From contig NZ_CP110615.1 of assembly GCF_026153295.1 (NCBI RefSeq), positions 3,472,001-3,536,000 of the forward strand: a DNA stretch of 64,000 nucleotides, read 5' to 3'. The notes under the pieces were generated by a model, which had not been told where the DNA came from, made no database searches, and saw nothing but the letters and a program-made list of their open reading frames with translations. A program made the translations under genes and the position numbers. Positions 24,303 to 33,659 of the stretch are shown piece by piece. Positions within the stretch are counted from its first letter, which is position 1. The number at the start of each line of letters is the position of its first letter. The stretch is from Rhodococcus antarcticus (GTDB taxonomy: Bacteria; Actinomycetota; Actinomycetes; Mycobacteriales; Mycobacteriaceae).

Positions 24303-27179
24303 TCAGACGGCGCGCACGAGGGAGTCCCTGGCGTAGGCCACCGCGTCGGTGACGCGCAGAGCCCGGCCGTGGGCTGCCGCGACCACCGATGGACTACCGG
24401 AGGCGAGGAGCCGGTCTGCGCTCGTGGCGTCCAACGGCGAGGACTTGCCCGCCGCGGTGATGCAGTGGTGCAGCACGAGGGCTTCCTCCCGCGCGCCCAG
24501 ACGGACGAGAAGCCGGGTGACGTAACGCAGGTTCAGCCACTGCTGCGTCAGATCCCCCACCCGCTGCCAGTGATCGAGCACCTCGAGGAAGTCGTGGGCG
24601 GCGAGGAGAGGATCTCCCCGTACCGCGCGGGTCGCGGCCGCCTCCATCAGAGCGACGCCCTGCCACCACCGGTTGTGCACCGACGCCGCGAGCCCGGCCG
24701 CTTCGTCGAGCAGGGTCAGTGCCTGCAGCGGTTGGGACTTCTTGAGAACGAGTCCGAGGGCGTAGCGGGCCATGGAGCGGGCCGTGGGGTTGCCGGTGCC
24801 GTCGGCGACCGAGAGGCACTCCTGGGCCGCCGCGAGCCCGCGCGTCGGCTCGCGGCGGACGGCCTGGCACACCGCGACGTAGTACAGGGTCCAGACGAGC
24901 CGGATGGGATCGCCATCGCCCCGTGCGACCTCCACCGACGCCGCGTAGTGCGCGAGGGCCTGGTCGACCTCTCCCTGGTACAGGGCGATGTCGGCCAGCA
25001 CGTCTGCGGGATACGCGGTCCGTGCGGAGCCCCGGGCCGGGTCTCGCCCGGCAGCGCGGAGGGCGAGGGTTCGGGCCCGGTCGAAGTCCCCGACGTTCCA
25101 TGCACCACGTGCCGCCGCGCCCGACGCCGCCACGAACAACGGGTGGTCGGCCGGGGCGAGGCTGACGGCACGCTCAGCCCACCCTGCCGACTCGAACCCC
25201 AGCCTCAGCTGAGACACCTCGGCGAGAGAGCTGACCAGACGCAGCGCCAGGTCCACGTCGCCGGCGACCGCGTGCTCGAAGGCGACCCGGAAGTTGTCCC
25301 CGTCGGGCAGGGTGCGCTCGATCCACGCGGCCTCGTCACGACCTTGCACCCCACCGGCGGCGGCCTCGGCCAAGTTCACGAAGTACAGCGCGTGCCGGTG
25401 CGCGAGATCGTCATCTGCTGTCCGCCGGTCGATGCCGTAGGACCGCAGCGTCTCCAGGACTCGGAAGCGGGTCGGACCCGGCCCCGTCCGGGCCACGACC
25501 ATCGACTTGCTGACCAGGGCCGTGACGAGGTCGAGGCACTCCAGCACGGTGGACCCGGCCTCCCCGCACACCGCGTGCACCGCGGCGAGATCGGCGCCCC
25601 CGGCGAAGACCGACATCCCGACGAACAACCGTCGTTCCGCCGCGTCCAACAGCTGGTAGGACCAGTCGATGGTGGTCGCGAGGCTCTGGTGGCGGCGCTC
25701 CCTGGTCCTGGACACCTCGGTGAGCAGCCCCGCGTCGCCGAGCCGGTCCAGGACCTCCTCGGCGCTCATCACCGGCATCCGCGCCGCGGCCAGCTCGATG
25801 GCCAGCGGGAGCCCGTCGAGGCGTCGACAGATCCCGGTCACCGCCACCATGGACCGCGGGTCGAGAAGGAGCTGCGGGCGGCTCGCCCGGGCTCGCTGGA
25901 CGAACAGGGCCGCCGCATCCTGCGCGTCCAGCGGCACCAACGGCCAGAGCTGCTCCCCGCCCACCGACAGTGCCTCCCGGCTGGTCGTGAGAAACACTGC
26001 TCGACCGCACCTCGACATGAGCAGCTCGAGCAGCGCAGCCGTCTCGGCCAGCACGTGCTCGCAGTTGTCCAGGACCAGCAGCACCTGCCGGTCGGACAGG
26101 TACTCGGCCAGCGCCGCCTCCACGGTGAGGCCGGCCCGCGGGTGCACCCCGAGCTCGGCGGCCACCGCCAGGCTCACACCAACACCAGTCGTGAGGGACG
26201 CCAGCTCGCACAACCACACCCCGTCAGCGAACCGGGGACGTTCCCGGCGGGCCACCTCCACCGCCAGCCTCGACTTCCCGACCCCGCCGACCCCCGTGAT
26301 GGTGACCAGGCGACCTCGACACAGCGCCGCGGCAACCCCGGAGAAGTCCGCCGCGCGGCCCACGAGGTCAGCCCCGCGCCGGGGGAGGATCGACCCCGCC
26401 CAGGCTCGTTCCGGAACCAGGTCCGGGTCGTGGTTGAGCAGCTGGCGATGGACCGCTCGGGTCGGCGCGCAGGGTTCGACCCCGAGCTCGGACACCAGGT
26501 GGAGCCGCAACCCGGCGTAGGTGGCCAGCGCATCGCCCTGGCGTCCGCACGCGTAGAGAGCCCGCATCAGCAGCACCGCCACGGTCTCGCGTCCCGGGCA
26601 GCGCCGCAGCAGCGCCTCGAGCTCCACGACGGCCGCCCGGGACCGGCCCAGACGCAGCAGGGACTCAGCGCGTTCCTCGGTCGCGACGAGCCGCAGCTCG
26701 CTCAGCCGGGCCAGCTCCGCACCGGGGTCCACCAGCAGGGGGTCGAACTCCGCCAGTGCCTCCCCCCGCCACAGACCCAGGGCCCCGTCCCAGCTGCGCA
26801 GGGCGGCAGCGTGGTCCCCGATCGAGGCCAGGGTGCGCGCCTGTCCCACCAGGCTCGTGAACTGTGCGGAGTCGAGCTGGTCGTCCTGCACCTCCAGCAC
26901 GTACCCCGGCGCCCGGTACCGCGGCCCGCAGGCCGCGTCGCTGTCCAGCGTCGAGCGCAGTCGCGAGACGTACGCCCGCAAGGACCCCACCGCGTCAGGC
27001 GGGGCCTGATGACCCCAGGCCGCCGTCACCAGCCGTTCCACCGAGACCACGACACCCCGCTGCAACACCAGTGCGCCCAGCACGGCGCGCGGCTTCGGGC
27101 CACCCAGGGAGAGGTCCGCCCCCCCGGCCGTGACCTCCAGCGGCCCCAGCACGCGGAAGCTGACGGTGGCCCCGCTCAC
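24303..27179 (-). CDS. AfsR/SARP-type regulator: BTAD, NB-ARC ATPase and TPR
   Basis: 958 residues from GTG 27179, where the protein begins directly with the winged-helix domain (VSFRVLGPLEVTAGGADLSL); an upstream ATG at 27278 would add a low-complexity tail. Order of domains: OmpR-like DNA-binding (1-95), BTAD (about 97-245), NB-ARC with P-loop TITGVGGVGKSRLAVEVARR near 290 and Walker B VLLVLDNCEHVLAE near 370, then helical TPR-like repeats (about 650-958). Such proteins activate neighbouring specialised-metabolism or export genes in response to nucleotide/phosphorylation cues. No biosynthetic cluster adjoins it here; its target may be remote. Confidence 0.92.
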   Translation of the reverse strand: MSGATVSFRVLGPLEVTAGGADLSLGGPKPRAVLGALVLQRGVVVSVERLVTAAWGHQAPPDAVGSLRAYVSRLRSTLDSDAACGPRYRAPGYVLEVQDDQLDSAQFTSLVGQARTLASIGDHAAALRSWDGALGLWRGEALAEFDPLLVDPGAELARLSELRLVATEERAESLLRLGRSRAAVVELEALLRRCPGRETVAVLLMRALYACGRQGDALATYAGLRLHLVSELGVEPCAPTRAVHRQLLNHDPDLVPERAWAGSILPRRGADLVGRAADFSGVAAALCRGRLVTITGVGGVGKSRLAVEVARRERPRFADGVWLCELASLTTGVGVSLAVAAELGVHPRAGLTVEAALAEYLSDRQVLLVLDNCEHVLAETAALLELLMSRCGRAVFLTTSREALSVGGEQLWPLVPLDAQDAAALFVQRARASRPQLLLDPRSMVAVTGICRRLDGLPLAIELAAARMPVMSAEEVLDRLGDAGLLTEVSRTRERRHQSLATTIDWSYQLLDAAERRLFVGMSVFAGGADLAAVHAVCGEAGSTVLECLDLVTALVSKSMVVARTGPGPTRFRVLETLRSYGIDRRTADDDLAHRHALYFVNLAEAAAGGVQGRDEAAWIERTLPDGDNFRVAFEHAVAGDVDLALRLVSSLAEVSQLRLGFESAGWAERAVSLAPADHPLFVAASGAAARGAWNVGDFDRARTLALRAAGRDPARGSARTAYPADVLADIALYQGEVDQALAHYAASVEVARGDGDPIRLVWTLYYVAVCQAVRREPTRGLAAAQECLSVADGTGNPTARSMARYALGLVLKKSQPLQALTLLDEAAGLAASVHNRWWQGVALMEAAATRAVRGDPLLAAHDFLEVLDHWQRVGDLTQQWLNLRYVTRLLVRLGAREEALVLHHCITAAGKSSPLDATSADRLLASGSPSVVAAAHGRALRVTDAVAYARDSLVRAV

Positions 27180-27323
27180 GCCGACGCACCCCCCGCCACC
27201 CTGTGGTGAGGAGCATGTCCGACAGATCGTGGAACCACCCCCGGATGTTCCCACGCGTGCACCCGTCCGGAAAGGCATCCGCCCTGCGCAGCGACGCAGT
27301 GACGGCTCCAGCCGCCGTCGAGC

Positions 27324-27962
27324 TCAGGTGCCGAGGTGGGCGGCCAGTCCGGCTGTGACGAAGGCGGCGTACTGCTCGAGGTTCCACCCGCTGCGCACCA
27401 CGAGCAGGTCGTACACCTCGGGCGAGCTGTAGGTCCACAGGACGTCCGTGGCCCGCCCGAGGGTCAGGCCGGGCGGGAGGTGCCCGGCATCGGCGAGGCG
27501 GCGCGCGTTGTCCGCCATCCGGGCCCGCCGCGTGTCATCGAGCTCCCGTGCGAGGTCCGCGAGCTCCGGGTCGTGTTCGGCCGCGACCCGGACGAGGAGC
27601 AGGATCGGGGCCACCCGCGGTGCGACCTCGGTGGCCAGCCGGCCCCAGCCCTGCAGCAGCTCCGGGAGGTCCTCGGCGTCCAGGGCGTCGGAGCGGGTCT
27701 CGGCGGCGACCGGGCCGGAACCTCCCAGCGCCTGCTCCACCACAGCGCGGAGCAGGCCCGGCCTGCCCCGGAAGCGCTTGTAGACCGACTCCGCAGAGAC
27801 CCCGCAGGCCACCGCGACCTTCGGGATGGTCAGGGCTGCGTACCCCTCGCCCAGCAACAGGTCGCGGGCCGCCTCGATCAACGCCGCCCGCACCCGCTCG
27901 GCCCGTGCTCGACGGGCAGCCCCGTCGTACTGCCTCTTGACGTCCGTCACTGCACGTCCCAT
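27324..27962 (-). CDS. TetR-family repressor
   Basis: 212 residues from ATG 27962. HTH near residues 30-60: LTIPKVAVACGVSAESVYKR F, preceded by AERVRAALIEAARDLLLGEG. The C-terminal ligand domain is helical (ILLLVRVAAEHDPELADLAR). It is divergent from the SnoaL/NmrA pair with only 48 bases between starts, so it very likely represses that pair and itself. Confidence 0.9.
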   Translation of the reverse strand: MGRAVTDVKRQYDGAARRARAERVRAALIEAARDLLLGEGYAALTIPKVAVACGVSAESVYKRFRGRPGLLRAVVEQALGGSGPVAAETRSDALDAEDLPELLQGWGRLATEVAPRVAPILLLVRVAAEHDPELADLARELDDTRRARMADNARRLADAGHLPPGLTLGRATDVLWTYSSPEVYDLLVVRSGWNLEQYAAFVTAGLAAHLGT

Positions 27963-28010
27963 GCTTGCAATGTTCGATACAGGGCAGTGTAACGGAAATC
28001 GGAGAGCCAG

Positions 28011-28433
28011 ATGCCCAGCGACTCGCTTCCATTTCTCCTGCGACTGCAGCAGGCCACGAACGACCACGACCTCGACGCTCTTGTCGACTGCTTCGACCCC
28101 GAGTACCGCAACGACGCGCCCGCCCATCCCAGCCGCGCGTTCGAGGGCACCGACCAGGTCCGCAGCAACTGGCAGCAGATCTTCACGTTCGTTCCCGACG
28201 TCCAGGCCCGCGTCCTGAGCCACGTCGTCGACGGGTCCGACGTGTGGTCGGAGTGGGAGATGAGCGGCACCCGCGCGGACGGCACCCCGCACCTCATGCG
28301 CGGGGTCATCGTCTTCGGTGTTCGGGGCGACCGAGCCCTCTCGGCCCGCTTCTACCTCGAACCGGTCGACGAGGCCCGCACGACAGCCGATGACGCCGTT
28401 CGGGCCCAGGTTCGCGCAGGCACGTCGCCGTGA
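28011..28433 (+). CDS. SnoaL/NTF2-like small protein
   Basis: 140 residues from ATG 28011, with CGGAGAG just upstream. NTF2-like cone fold: LLRLQQATNDHDLDALVDCF DPEYRND, GTDQVRSNWQQIFTFVPDVQ and SEWEMSGTRADGTPHLMRGV. Members are cyclases, isomerases or binding proteins. Its stop overlaps the next gene's GTGA/ATG region by four bases, so the two are translated together, and both face the TetR gene. Confidence 0.88.
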   Translation: MPSDSLPFLLRLQQATNDHDLDALVDCFDPEYRNDAPAHPSRAFEGTDQVRSNWQQIFTFVPDVQARVLSHVVDGSDVWSEWEMSGTRADGTPHLMRGVIVFGVRGDRALSARFYLEPVDEARTTADDAVRAQVRAGTSP

Positions 28434-29299
28434 TCGTCGTGGCGGGTGGCAGCGGCCTGCTGGGTCACCACGTCGTCGCCAACCTCCTCGCCCAGGGTGA
28501 GACGGTGCGGGTCCTGGTCCGCGACACCACCCGGGCACGAGCACTGTTCGGCGACACCGTCGAGGTGGTCGGTGTCGACGTCCGTCGCGGGGAGGGCCTC
28601 GACGAGCTCACGGCAGGTGCATCCGTCGTCGTCTCGGCAGTGCACGGCTTCCTCGGCGGTCGCGGCGCCGGACCGGTCGAGGTCGACGAGCGGGGCAACG
28701 CCCACCTCGTCGACGCCGCGACCGCAAACGGCGTCGGCGTCGTCCTCGTGTCAGTTCTCGGTGCCTCGGCAGACAGCCCGCTCGACCTCTTCCGCGCCAA
28801 GCACAGTGCCGAGCAGCACCTGCGCGGCAGCGGGACACCGTGGACGATCGTGCGCGCGTCGGCGTTCCTCGAGACCTGGCTGGACATCCTCACCAGGACA
28901 GCCCACACGTCAGGCCGACCCCTGATCTTCGGCCGCGGACAGCAACCGATCCCCTTCGTCTCCGCTCTCGACGTCGCCGCAGCGATCAGCCGCGCAGCCA
29001 CCGACACGACCCTTCGCGGGCACGTCCTGGAGATCGCGGGTGAGCCGATGACCATGACCGAGCTGGCCCGAGCCCTGCAGGCCGCGCAGGGCTGGCACGG
29101 CACACCCCGCCACCTGCCACGACTGCTGCTGCGGTCCCTGGCTGTGCTCGCCCGCCCGATCAGCCCCGCCCTCGCCCGCCAGAACAGGACCGCACTCGCC
29201 ATGGACGCGGGGATCCTCACCGGACCGGCCCCCACCCCCGGCCCACTCGGTCCACCGCGGCAGACCCTGCCCGCCGTGCTCGCCCGACTCGCGAGCTGA
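28430..29299 (+). CDS. NAD(P)-binding NmrA-like oxidoreductase
   Basis: 289 residues, GTG 28430. Rossmann motif VVAGGSGLLGHHVVANLL at the N-terminus, VSAVHGF and VVLVSVLGAS strands, SGTPWTIVRASAFLETW in the substrate region and FVSALDVAAAI late, all characteristic of atypical SDRs of the NmrA type. It probably reduces a small electrophile or quinone, or senses redox state. Coupled to the SnoaL-like gene and presumably controlled by the divergent TetR. Confidence 0.88.
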   Translation: MIVVAGGSGLLGHHVVANLLAQGETVRVLVRDTTRARALFGDTVEVVGVDVRRGEGLDELTAGASVVVSAVHGFLGGRGAGPVEVDERGNAHLVDAATANGVGVVLVSVLGASADSPLDLFRAKHSAEQHLRGSGTPWTIVRASAFLETWLDILTRTAHTSGRPLIFGRGQQPIPFVSALDVAAAISRAATDTTLRGHVLEIAGEPMTMTELARALQAAQGWHGTPRHLPRLLLRSLAVLARPISPALARQNRTALAMDAGILTGPAPTPGPLGPPRQTLPAVLARLAS

Positions 29300-29394
29300 G
29301 CAGCCCGGGGAACGTCGTGGTCCCACGCAGGAGCACCGTGGGTCAAGGGCACGGGGCCCGCGTCGGAGGGTACTCAGTGGGTGCAGGTTCGAGG

Positions 29395-30213
29395 CTAGAT
29401 CTGGGCGTAGTCCTCGGTGAACCACAGCTTGCCGGTCGCGGCGTCGAGGTAGACGTCAACGCCGAGGGTCGTGAACAAGGGGTCGAGCTTGTTGACCTTG
29501 TGGTCGTCGTTCGGGGCGACCTCGTTGATCATCGTGGTGTGCAGGGCCAGGGCACCGGCCACCGTTCGATCGGTGTTGAACCCGACGTTCTCCCCGACCG
29601 AGAGCCAGGGCACCCCCTGGTCGCTGATGCGGGTGTCGAAGCTCGCTTCACCGGGCGCCTGGTGCGTCATCTGGTTGGCCGCGGCCATGGCGAGGTTGTG
29701 CTGGTGGGCGGAGCGTTGCAGGGCGTCGCTCCAGACCACGGCGGGTACCCCGTTCTGCTGGCGGAAGCTGTTGGTGGCGTCGAACAGTGCGCGGGCGGCC
29801 TGCGCCTGGACGCCGTCACCCGGCGAGGCGGTGACGGCGGGAGCAGCCGCGGGGAGCACCACCGCCATCGGTGCCGGTGGAGTGCTGGCGGGGGCTGAGG
29901 GGGCTGAGGGGATGGCCGCGGCAGCCACTGGCGGGGTGGGCCCGGGTGCGACGAGGGGTGTGGCCGTCGGCGGGGCGCTGGTCTCCGGCGCGACGAGGGG
30001 TGTGGCCGTCGTCGGGGCGCTGGGACCGGGAGCTGCGGCGGTGGGCGCGGTGGTGCTGGGCGCTGTCACGGCGGTGACCGCGGCATCGCGTGCGCCGGTG
30101 GCGGCGGGAGTGCCCGCGGGGGCGCAGGCCACCGCGGCGAGGCCCACCAGGCTGACCATGACCGTGACGTGCAGTGCTCTAAGCCGGGTGCGGGGTCGTG
30201 CTGTGGTGCTCAT
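29395..30213 (-). CDS. Exported CAP/SCP-domain protein
   Basis: 272 residues from GTG/ATG 30213. Signal segment VTVMVSLVGLAAVACAPAG (residues 15-33) may be a lipoprotein signal, though the lipobox is weak. A long Thr/Ala/Pro linker contains repeated TPLVAPxxS/T units (about 65-100). The CAP domain covers about 135-272: ALFDATNSFRQQNGVPAVVW, RSAHQHNLAMAAANQMTHQ and VGENVGFN. Role unknown; secreted CAP proteins bind lipids or wall material. Third gene on the same strand as the sortase and wall protein, but a hairpin at 30352 separates it from the sortase. Confidence 0.87.
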   Translation of the reverse strand: MSTTARPRTRLRALHVTVMVSLVGLAAVACAPAGTPAATGARDAAVTAVTAPSTTAPTAAAPGPSAPTTATPLVAPETSAPPTATPLVAPGPTPPVAAAAIPSAPSAPASTPPAPMAVVLPAAAPAVTASPGDGVQAQAARALFDATNSFRQQNGVPAVVWSDALQRSAHQHNLAMAAANQMTHQAPGEASFDTRISDQGVPWLSVGENVGFNTDRTVAGALALHTTMINEVAPNDDHKVNKLDPLFTTLGVDVYLDAATGKLWFTEDYAQI

Positions 30214-30351
30214 GGCCCCACCGTCACACGCGCATCGTGATCAAACCCGCCTCAATGGTTCCCCGTTGGGGTGAACAACCCTCCCATTCGAGTGGAACGT
30301 GACTCCGAGTACCTCTCGGCGTGCGGTGCGTCACCCGATGCGGCCCCGGAG

Positions 30352-30369
30352 CTCCCCCACCTCGGGGAG
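30352..30369. terminator. Hairpin after the sortase gene
   Basis: CTCCCC / GGGGAG stem with a 6-base loop, 15 bases beyond the sortase stop on the minus strand. Short but G/C only. Confidence 0.4.
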
Positions 30370-30383
30370 GGGGTGGTGTGGGG

Positions 30384-31100
30384 TCAGGGGCGGGTGGTCA
30401 GGCCGGTGAGGGTGGTGGTGACGACGACGTTGGAGAGGTAGCTGCGGGTGCGGGTGTCGAACTCGCCGCCACAGGTGACCAGGTTCAGGGCACTGCCCCC
30501 GTGGGGGGTGTAGACGAGCTGGGCCGGGAACTCGCTCTTCGGGTAGGTCGTCACGGACGTGACCCCGAAGTGGGCGACCGTGCTGTCGTCCAGGACGACC
30601 TCGACCTGGTCACCAGGGCGCAGGGAGCCGAGCCGGTAGAACACCGCCGGGCCTTGGTAGGAGTCGACGTGGCCGAGGATGACCGCGGACCCCAGCTGTC
30701 CCGGGACCGGGCCCAGCCCGTACCACCCGGCCTGGGCGAAGTCGGTCGGAACCTCCACCGTGCGGTCGGGGTTCAACCCCAAGCGACCCAAGGACGTGGC
30801 CACCCCGATCGCTGGGATCCGCAGCGTCACCGGGACCGCTGCGTCCCCCCCCGGAGCCCCGGCACCCGTCGCGCCCACCGCGCTCGCGGCCGCGTCTCCC
30901 GACGGTGGCGTCGCTGCTGGTGTGAGGACCTGCGGGCCGGTGACCTGCCCCGAGGTCGTGGCGGTGACGGCGGCCAGGGCGGCGTCACCACCGCGCAGCC
31001 CCACCGTCAGACACGCCGTTGCGGCGAGCAGCAGCACCACACCGGTCACCCACCACCGGCGTGGTCCCCGCCGGGGCACTGGGGCGGCGTGACGACTCAC
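30384..31100 (-). CDS. Class F sortase
   Basis: 238 residues from GTG 31100. N-terminal membrane anchor (RRWWVTGVVLLLAATACLTV, 14-35), a 60-residue linker, then the sortase domain (about 90-238). Catalytic triad is visible: His in AVILGHVDSYQG, Cys in LNLVTCGGEF and Arg in DTRTRSYLSN. Class F enzymes cleave LPxTG-like motifs in actinomycetes. The gene lies 27 bases after an ice-binding-fold protein with an HPETG-type tail, its most likely substrate. Confidence 0.92.
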   Translation of the reverse strand: MSRHAAPVPRRGPRRWWVTGVVLLLAATACLTVGLRGGDAALAAVTATTSGQVTGPQVLTPAATPPSGDAAASAVGATGAGAPGGDAAVPVTLRIPAIGVATSLGRLGLNPDRTVEVPTDFAQAGWYGLGPVPGQLGSAVILGHVDSYQGPAVFYRLGSLRPGDQVEVVLDDSTVAHFGVTSVTTYPKSEFPAQLVYTPHGGSALNLVTCGGEFDTRTRSYLSNVVVTTTLTGLTTRP

Positions 31101-31127
31101 CTCGTCACCGCCGCACCCGGTGCGAGA

Positions 31128-32723
31128 TCACGGCCGAGCCCGGTGCGCGCCCACCCCGTCCTCGGCGGCGAGCACCTCACGGCGCTGGCGCACGGCCAGC
31201 CCCATCGCGAGGACCGAACCCGCCAACATCACCAGGCCCAGCTCGACCAACATCGTGTTGGTGCGGTTCGCTGCCCCGCCGGCACCCGTCTCCGGGTGAC
31301 CCAGCGGCACCACGGCGCGGGCCGTCCGCGCACCCGCGACCCCCGAGCTGCCACCAGCAGCCCCCGCCACCTCGGCGGAGCCCGCAACAACGCTGCCGCG
31401 GCTGACCCTTGCACCCAGCACACCAGCACTGGCAGCCCCAGTGCCAGCGACACCGGCCCCAGCGGTATCACCGGCCCCAGCGCCACCGGCCCCAGCCCCG
31501 GCGCCACCGGTCCCGGCGGTATCACCGGACCCGGCCCCTGCCCCGGCCCCACCGGTCCCGGCGGTATCACCGGACCCGGCCCCTGCCCCGGCCCCACCGG
31601 TCCCGGCGGTATCACCGGACCCGGCAGTGCCACCTGCGCCCGCCGGTGCGCCCCCGCCACCGACGGGGGCCCCGGTACCCGTGCCACCGCCCGCACCGGC
31701 ACCGCCCGTACCGCCCACCACCGGGGGCGCCGTCGCGGTGGTGGTGGTGGCGCCTGCTGTGGTGGTGGTGGCGCCTGCTGTGGTGGTGGTGGCGCCTGCT
31801 GTGGTGGTGGTGGCACCCGCGGTGGTGGTGGTGGCGCCCGCGGTGGTCGTCGTGGCGCCCGCGGTGGTGGTGGTGGCGCCCGCGGTGGTGGTGGTGGCGC
31901 CCGCGGTGGTGGTGGTGGCGCCCGCGGTGGTGGTGGTGGCGCCTGCGGTGGTCGTCGTGGACTGTGTCTCGCAGGTGGGTCGGGTGATGGTGTTGGTGTC
32001 CAGGGTGACGGCCCCGTTGCGGGCCAGCACCCGGCCCTGCACGGTGGCCCCGGTTTTGAGGGAGATGCTGGTCAGGGCGAGGACGGAGCCGACGAAGGTG
32101 GTGCTGGTGCCGAGGGTGGCGGAGCTGCCGACCTGCCAGAACACGTTGCACGCCTGGGCCCCCCTGACGAGGGCGACGTTGCTGCTGGACCCGGTGATCA
32201 GGGTGGAGCCCACCTGGAAGATGAACACCGCATCGGGGTTGTTCTCCCCGTCGAGGGTGACGGTGCCGGTCAGGCCCAGCGCGGAGGACTCCTTGTAGAC
32301 CCCGGGCGCGAGGGTCCGCCCTCCCAACTCTGCCGACGACAATGTTTCGGTTGGGGCGCGCCCGGCGGCGTCGTTGTAGCCGATGGTCAGGTCGATCTGG
32401 GCCTGCCTTGCGACGTCGTCAGCCGCGTGGATCGAACCGTTGGACACCTCAGGGGAACCGGTGACCGCAGCCCCGGGGTACACACCCAGATCGCCCGAGA
32501 CCTTCGTCGGGCCTGTGTTGGTCACGGTGGACCCGGCGAGGACCGCGAACGATTTCGCGGTCAGCAGACCCACGGTGGGCTGCGCCGCGAACGCCTCGCC
32601 GGCTCCTGAGGCCAGGCCCACGACCAGCAGGGCGCTGGACAGCGCCACCCCCAGCCCGGAGACCGCCATCCACGGGGACCGTCGGGGTGTGCGGGGGGCG
32701 ATCAACAACGCGTGACGTGCCAT
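31128..32723 (-). CDS. Ice-binding-fold (DUF3494) wall protein with sorting signal
   Basis: 531 residues from ATG 32723. Signal/anchor helix near residues 18-45, then a DUF3494 domain (about 48-250: LLTAKSFAVLAGSTVTNTGP, AVFIFQVGSTLITGSS, CNVFWQVGSSATLGTSTTFV GS). A stalk of about ten ATTTTAG units follows, then Gly/Ala/Thr-rich repeats containing GSGDTAGTGGAGAGA. The C-terminus is a sorting signal: HPETG, a hydrophobic helix (MLVELGLVMLAGSVLAMGLA) and RQRRE. The HPETG motif departs from LPxTG. Expected to be wall-anchored by the adjacent sortase; DUF3494 proteins bind ice or act as adhesins, and which applies here is unknown. Confidence 0.9.
   Translation of the reverse strand: MARHALLIAPRTPRRSPWMAVSGLGVALSSALLVVGLASGAGEAFAAQPTVGLLTAKSFAVLAGSTVTNTGPTKVSGDLGVYPGAAVTGSPEVSNGSIHAADDVARQAQIDLTIGYNDAAGRAPTETLSSAELGGRTLAPGVYKESSALGLTGTVTLDGENNPDAVFIFQVGSTLITGSSSNVALVRGAQACNVFWQVGSSATLGTSTTFVGSVLALTSISLKTGATVQGRVLARNGAVTLDTNTITRPTCETQSTTTTAGATTTTAGATTTTAGATTTTAGATTTTAGATTTTAGATTTTAGATTTTAGATTTTAGATTTTAGATTTTATAPPVVGGTGGAGAGGGTGTGAPVGGGGAPAGAGGTAGSGDTAGTGGAGAGAGSGDTAGTGGAGAGAGSGDTAGTGGAGAGAGGAGAGDTAGAGVAGTGAASAGVLGARVSRGSVVAGSAEVAGAAGGSSGVAGARTARAVVPLGHPETGAGGAANRTNTMLVELGLVMLAGSVLAMGLAVRQRREVLAAEDGVGAHRARP
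31500..31625. repeat. About three 45-bp in-gene repeats (Gly/Ala-rich)
   Basis: Near-identical copies of GGTCCCGGCGGTATCACCGG plus flanks, encoding GSGDTAGTGGAGAGA-type units of the wall protein. Confidence 0.75.
31738..31959. repeat. About ten 21-bp in-gene repeats (ATTTTAG stalk)
   Basis: Tandem copies of GTGGTGGTGGTGGCGCCCGC G (plus-strand sense), with two synonymous variants using GTCGTC. Likely to vary in number between strains. Confidence 0.9.
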
Positions 32724-33659
32724 GAGAGTGCGCTTTCCCCCGGCGGCCACCCCCTCGCAACGGGGGCACTGCAGGGACATCAAAGGGGGCCACTGGCCGG
32801 ATCGGAGTCGGGGACGCGGGGTGGTCGGCGACAGGTGTGAAGCGCCCCGGCGGGACGGGCTCGAGCTCACATCAGTGAGTAATTGACTCATCGCGGACTG
32901 TAATACCGGTCGGTTTGCGTACTACGCGAAACGGCAGGTACCACCCGTCGGGGTCAACACATCAGCAGGGTGGCCGAACCGACCCCTCGCCGACCATCGC
33001 GGAGAGCACCGTCTACCCACGGGTAGCCCCACAGGGTCAGCACCCGGTCAGGCCCTCCGGTTACAAATGGTTACCGATGGCCACCGGAGAAGGCAGGGTG
33101 ACGACCAGCGGTCGGCAGCTGTGGACCCCACCCCCCGAACCAATCATGATCATCGAAACCTCGACTGACCGCTCATACCCGTCGCCGCGCGGACGCTGGC
33201 GGTGTGCCAACGAGAACCGAGCAGCGGGTCAGGTCGCCGACGCCGGCACGGGCCCCATCCCTCTCGAGGTGCGCAACAGTTCTCGTGGCGACTGGTCTCG
33301 ATTCCTCGTCCGAACCTTCCGGACGGATGGCGATCGTCTGACCACTCCGCGCCGGACGTCCCCATTCATGAGGCATCGGAGCGGATTGCGCATCGTCCAG
33401 CAGCACCACAGCAGCACAACGGACGAGACGTGTCTCTACGCCACCAGCCTCGTCCTGGTGGCTGTTGATCCAACGGTCGGCGCTCGTGCTGCTGTCTCGC
33501 TCTCCACGGACACGTTGCTGACAGCTTCCAACGGCCCCAGTGCCCAGGTGACCAACAAGCAACCTGACTGCTGCTCCACCCTGGGTGAGACGACGGAATG
33601 CCTTGGCCGCTGGCGGGGCGTTGGCGCACCTCGGGGGTGGAGCAGGGGGCTTGCGGGCT
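32724..33659. other. Long intergenic stretch without recognisable gene
   Basis: About 900 bases. Frames are open on both strands but none has conserved motifs, a ribosome site with good composition, or the GC3 bias of the neighbours; composition is visibly less GC-rich. A small CTACCC-ACG-GGGTAG-like hairpin lies near 33013. It must hold the wall-protein promoter. Confidence 0.55.

Noticed and set aside
24270-27209. 979-codon plus-strand frame
   Set aside because: Antisense shadow of the AfsR-type gene; His/Arg/Gln-rich with no domain.
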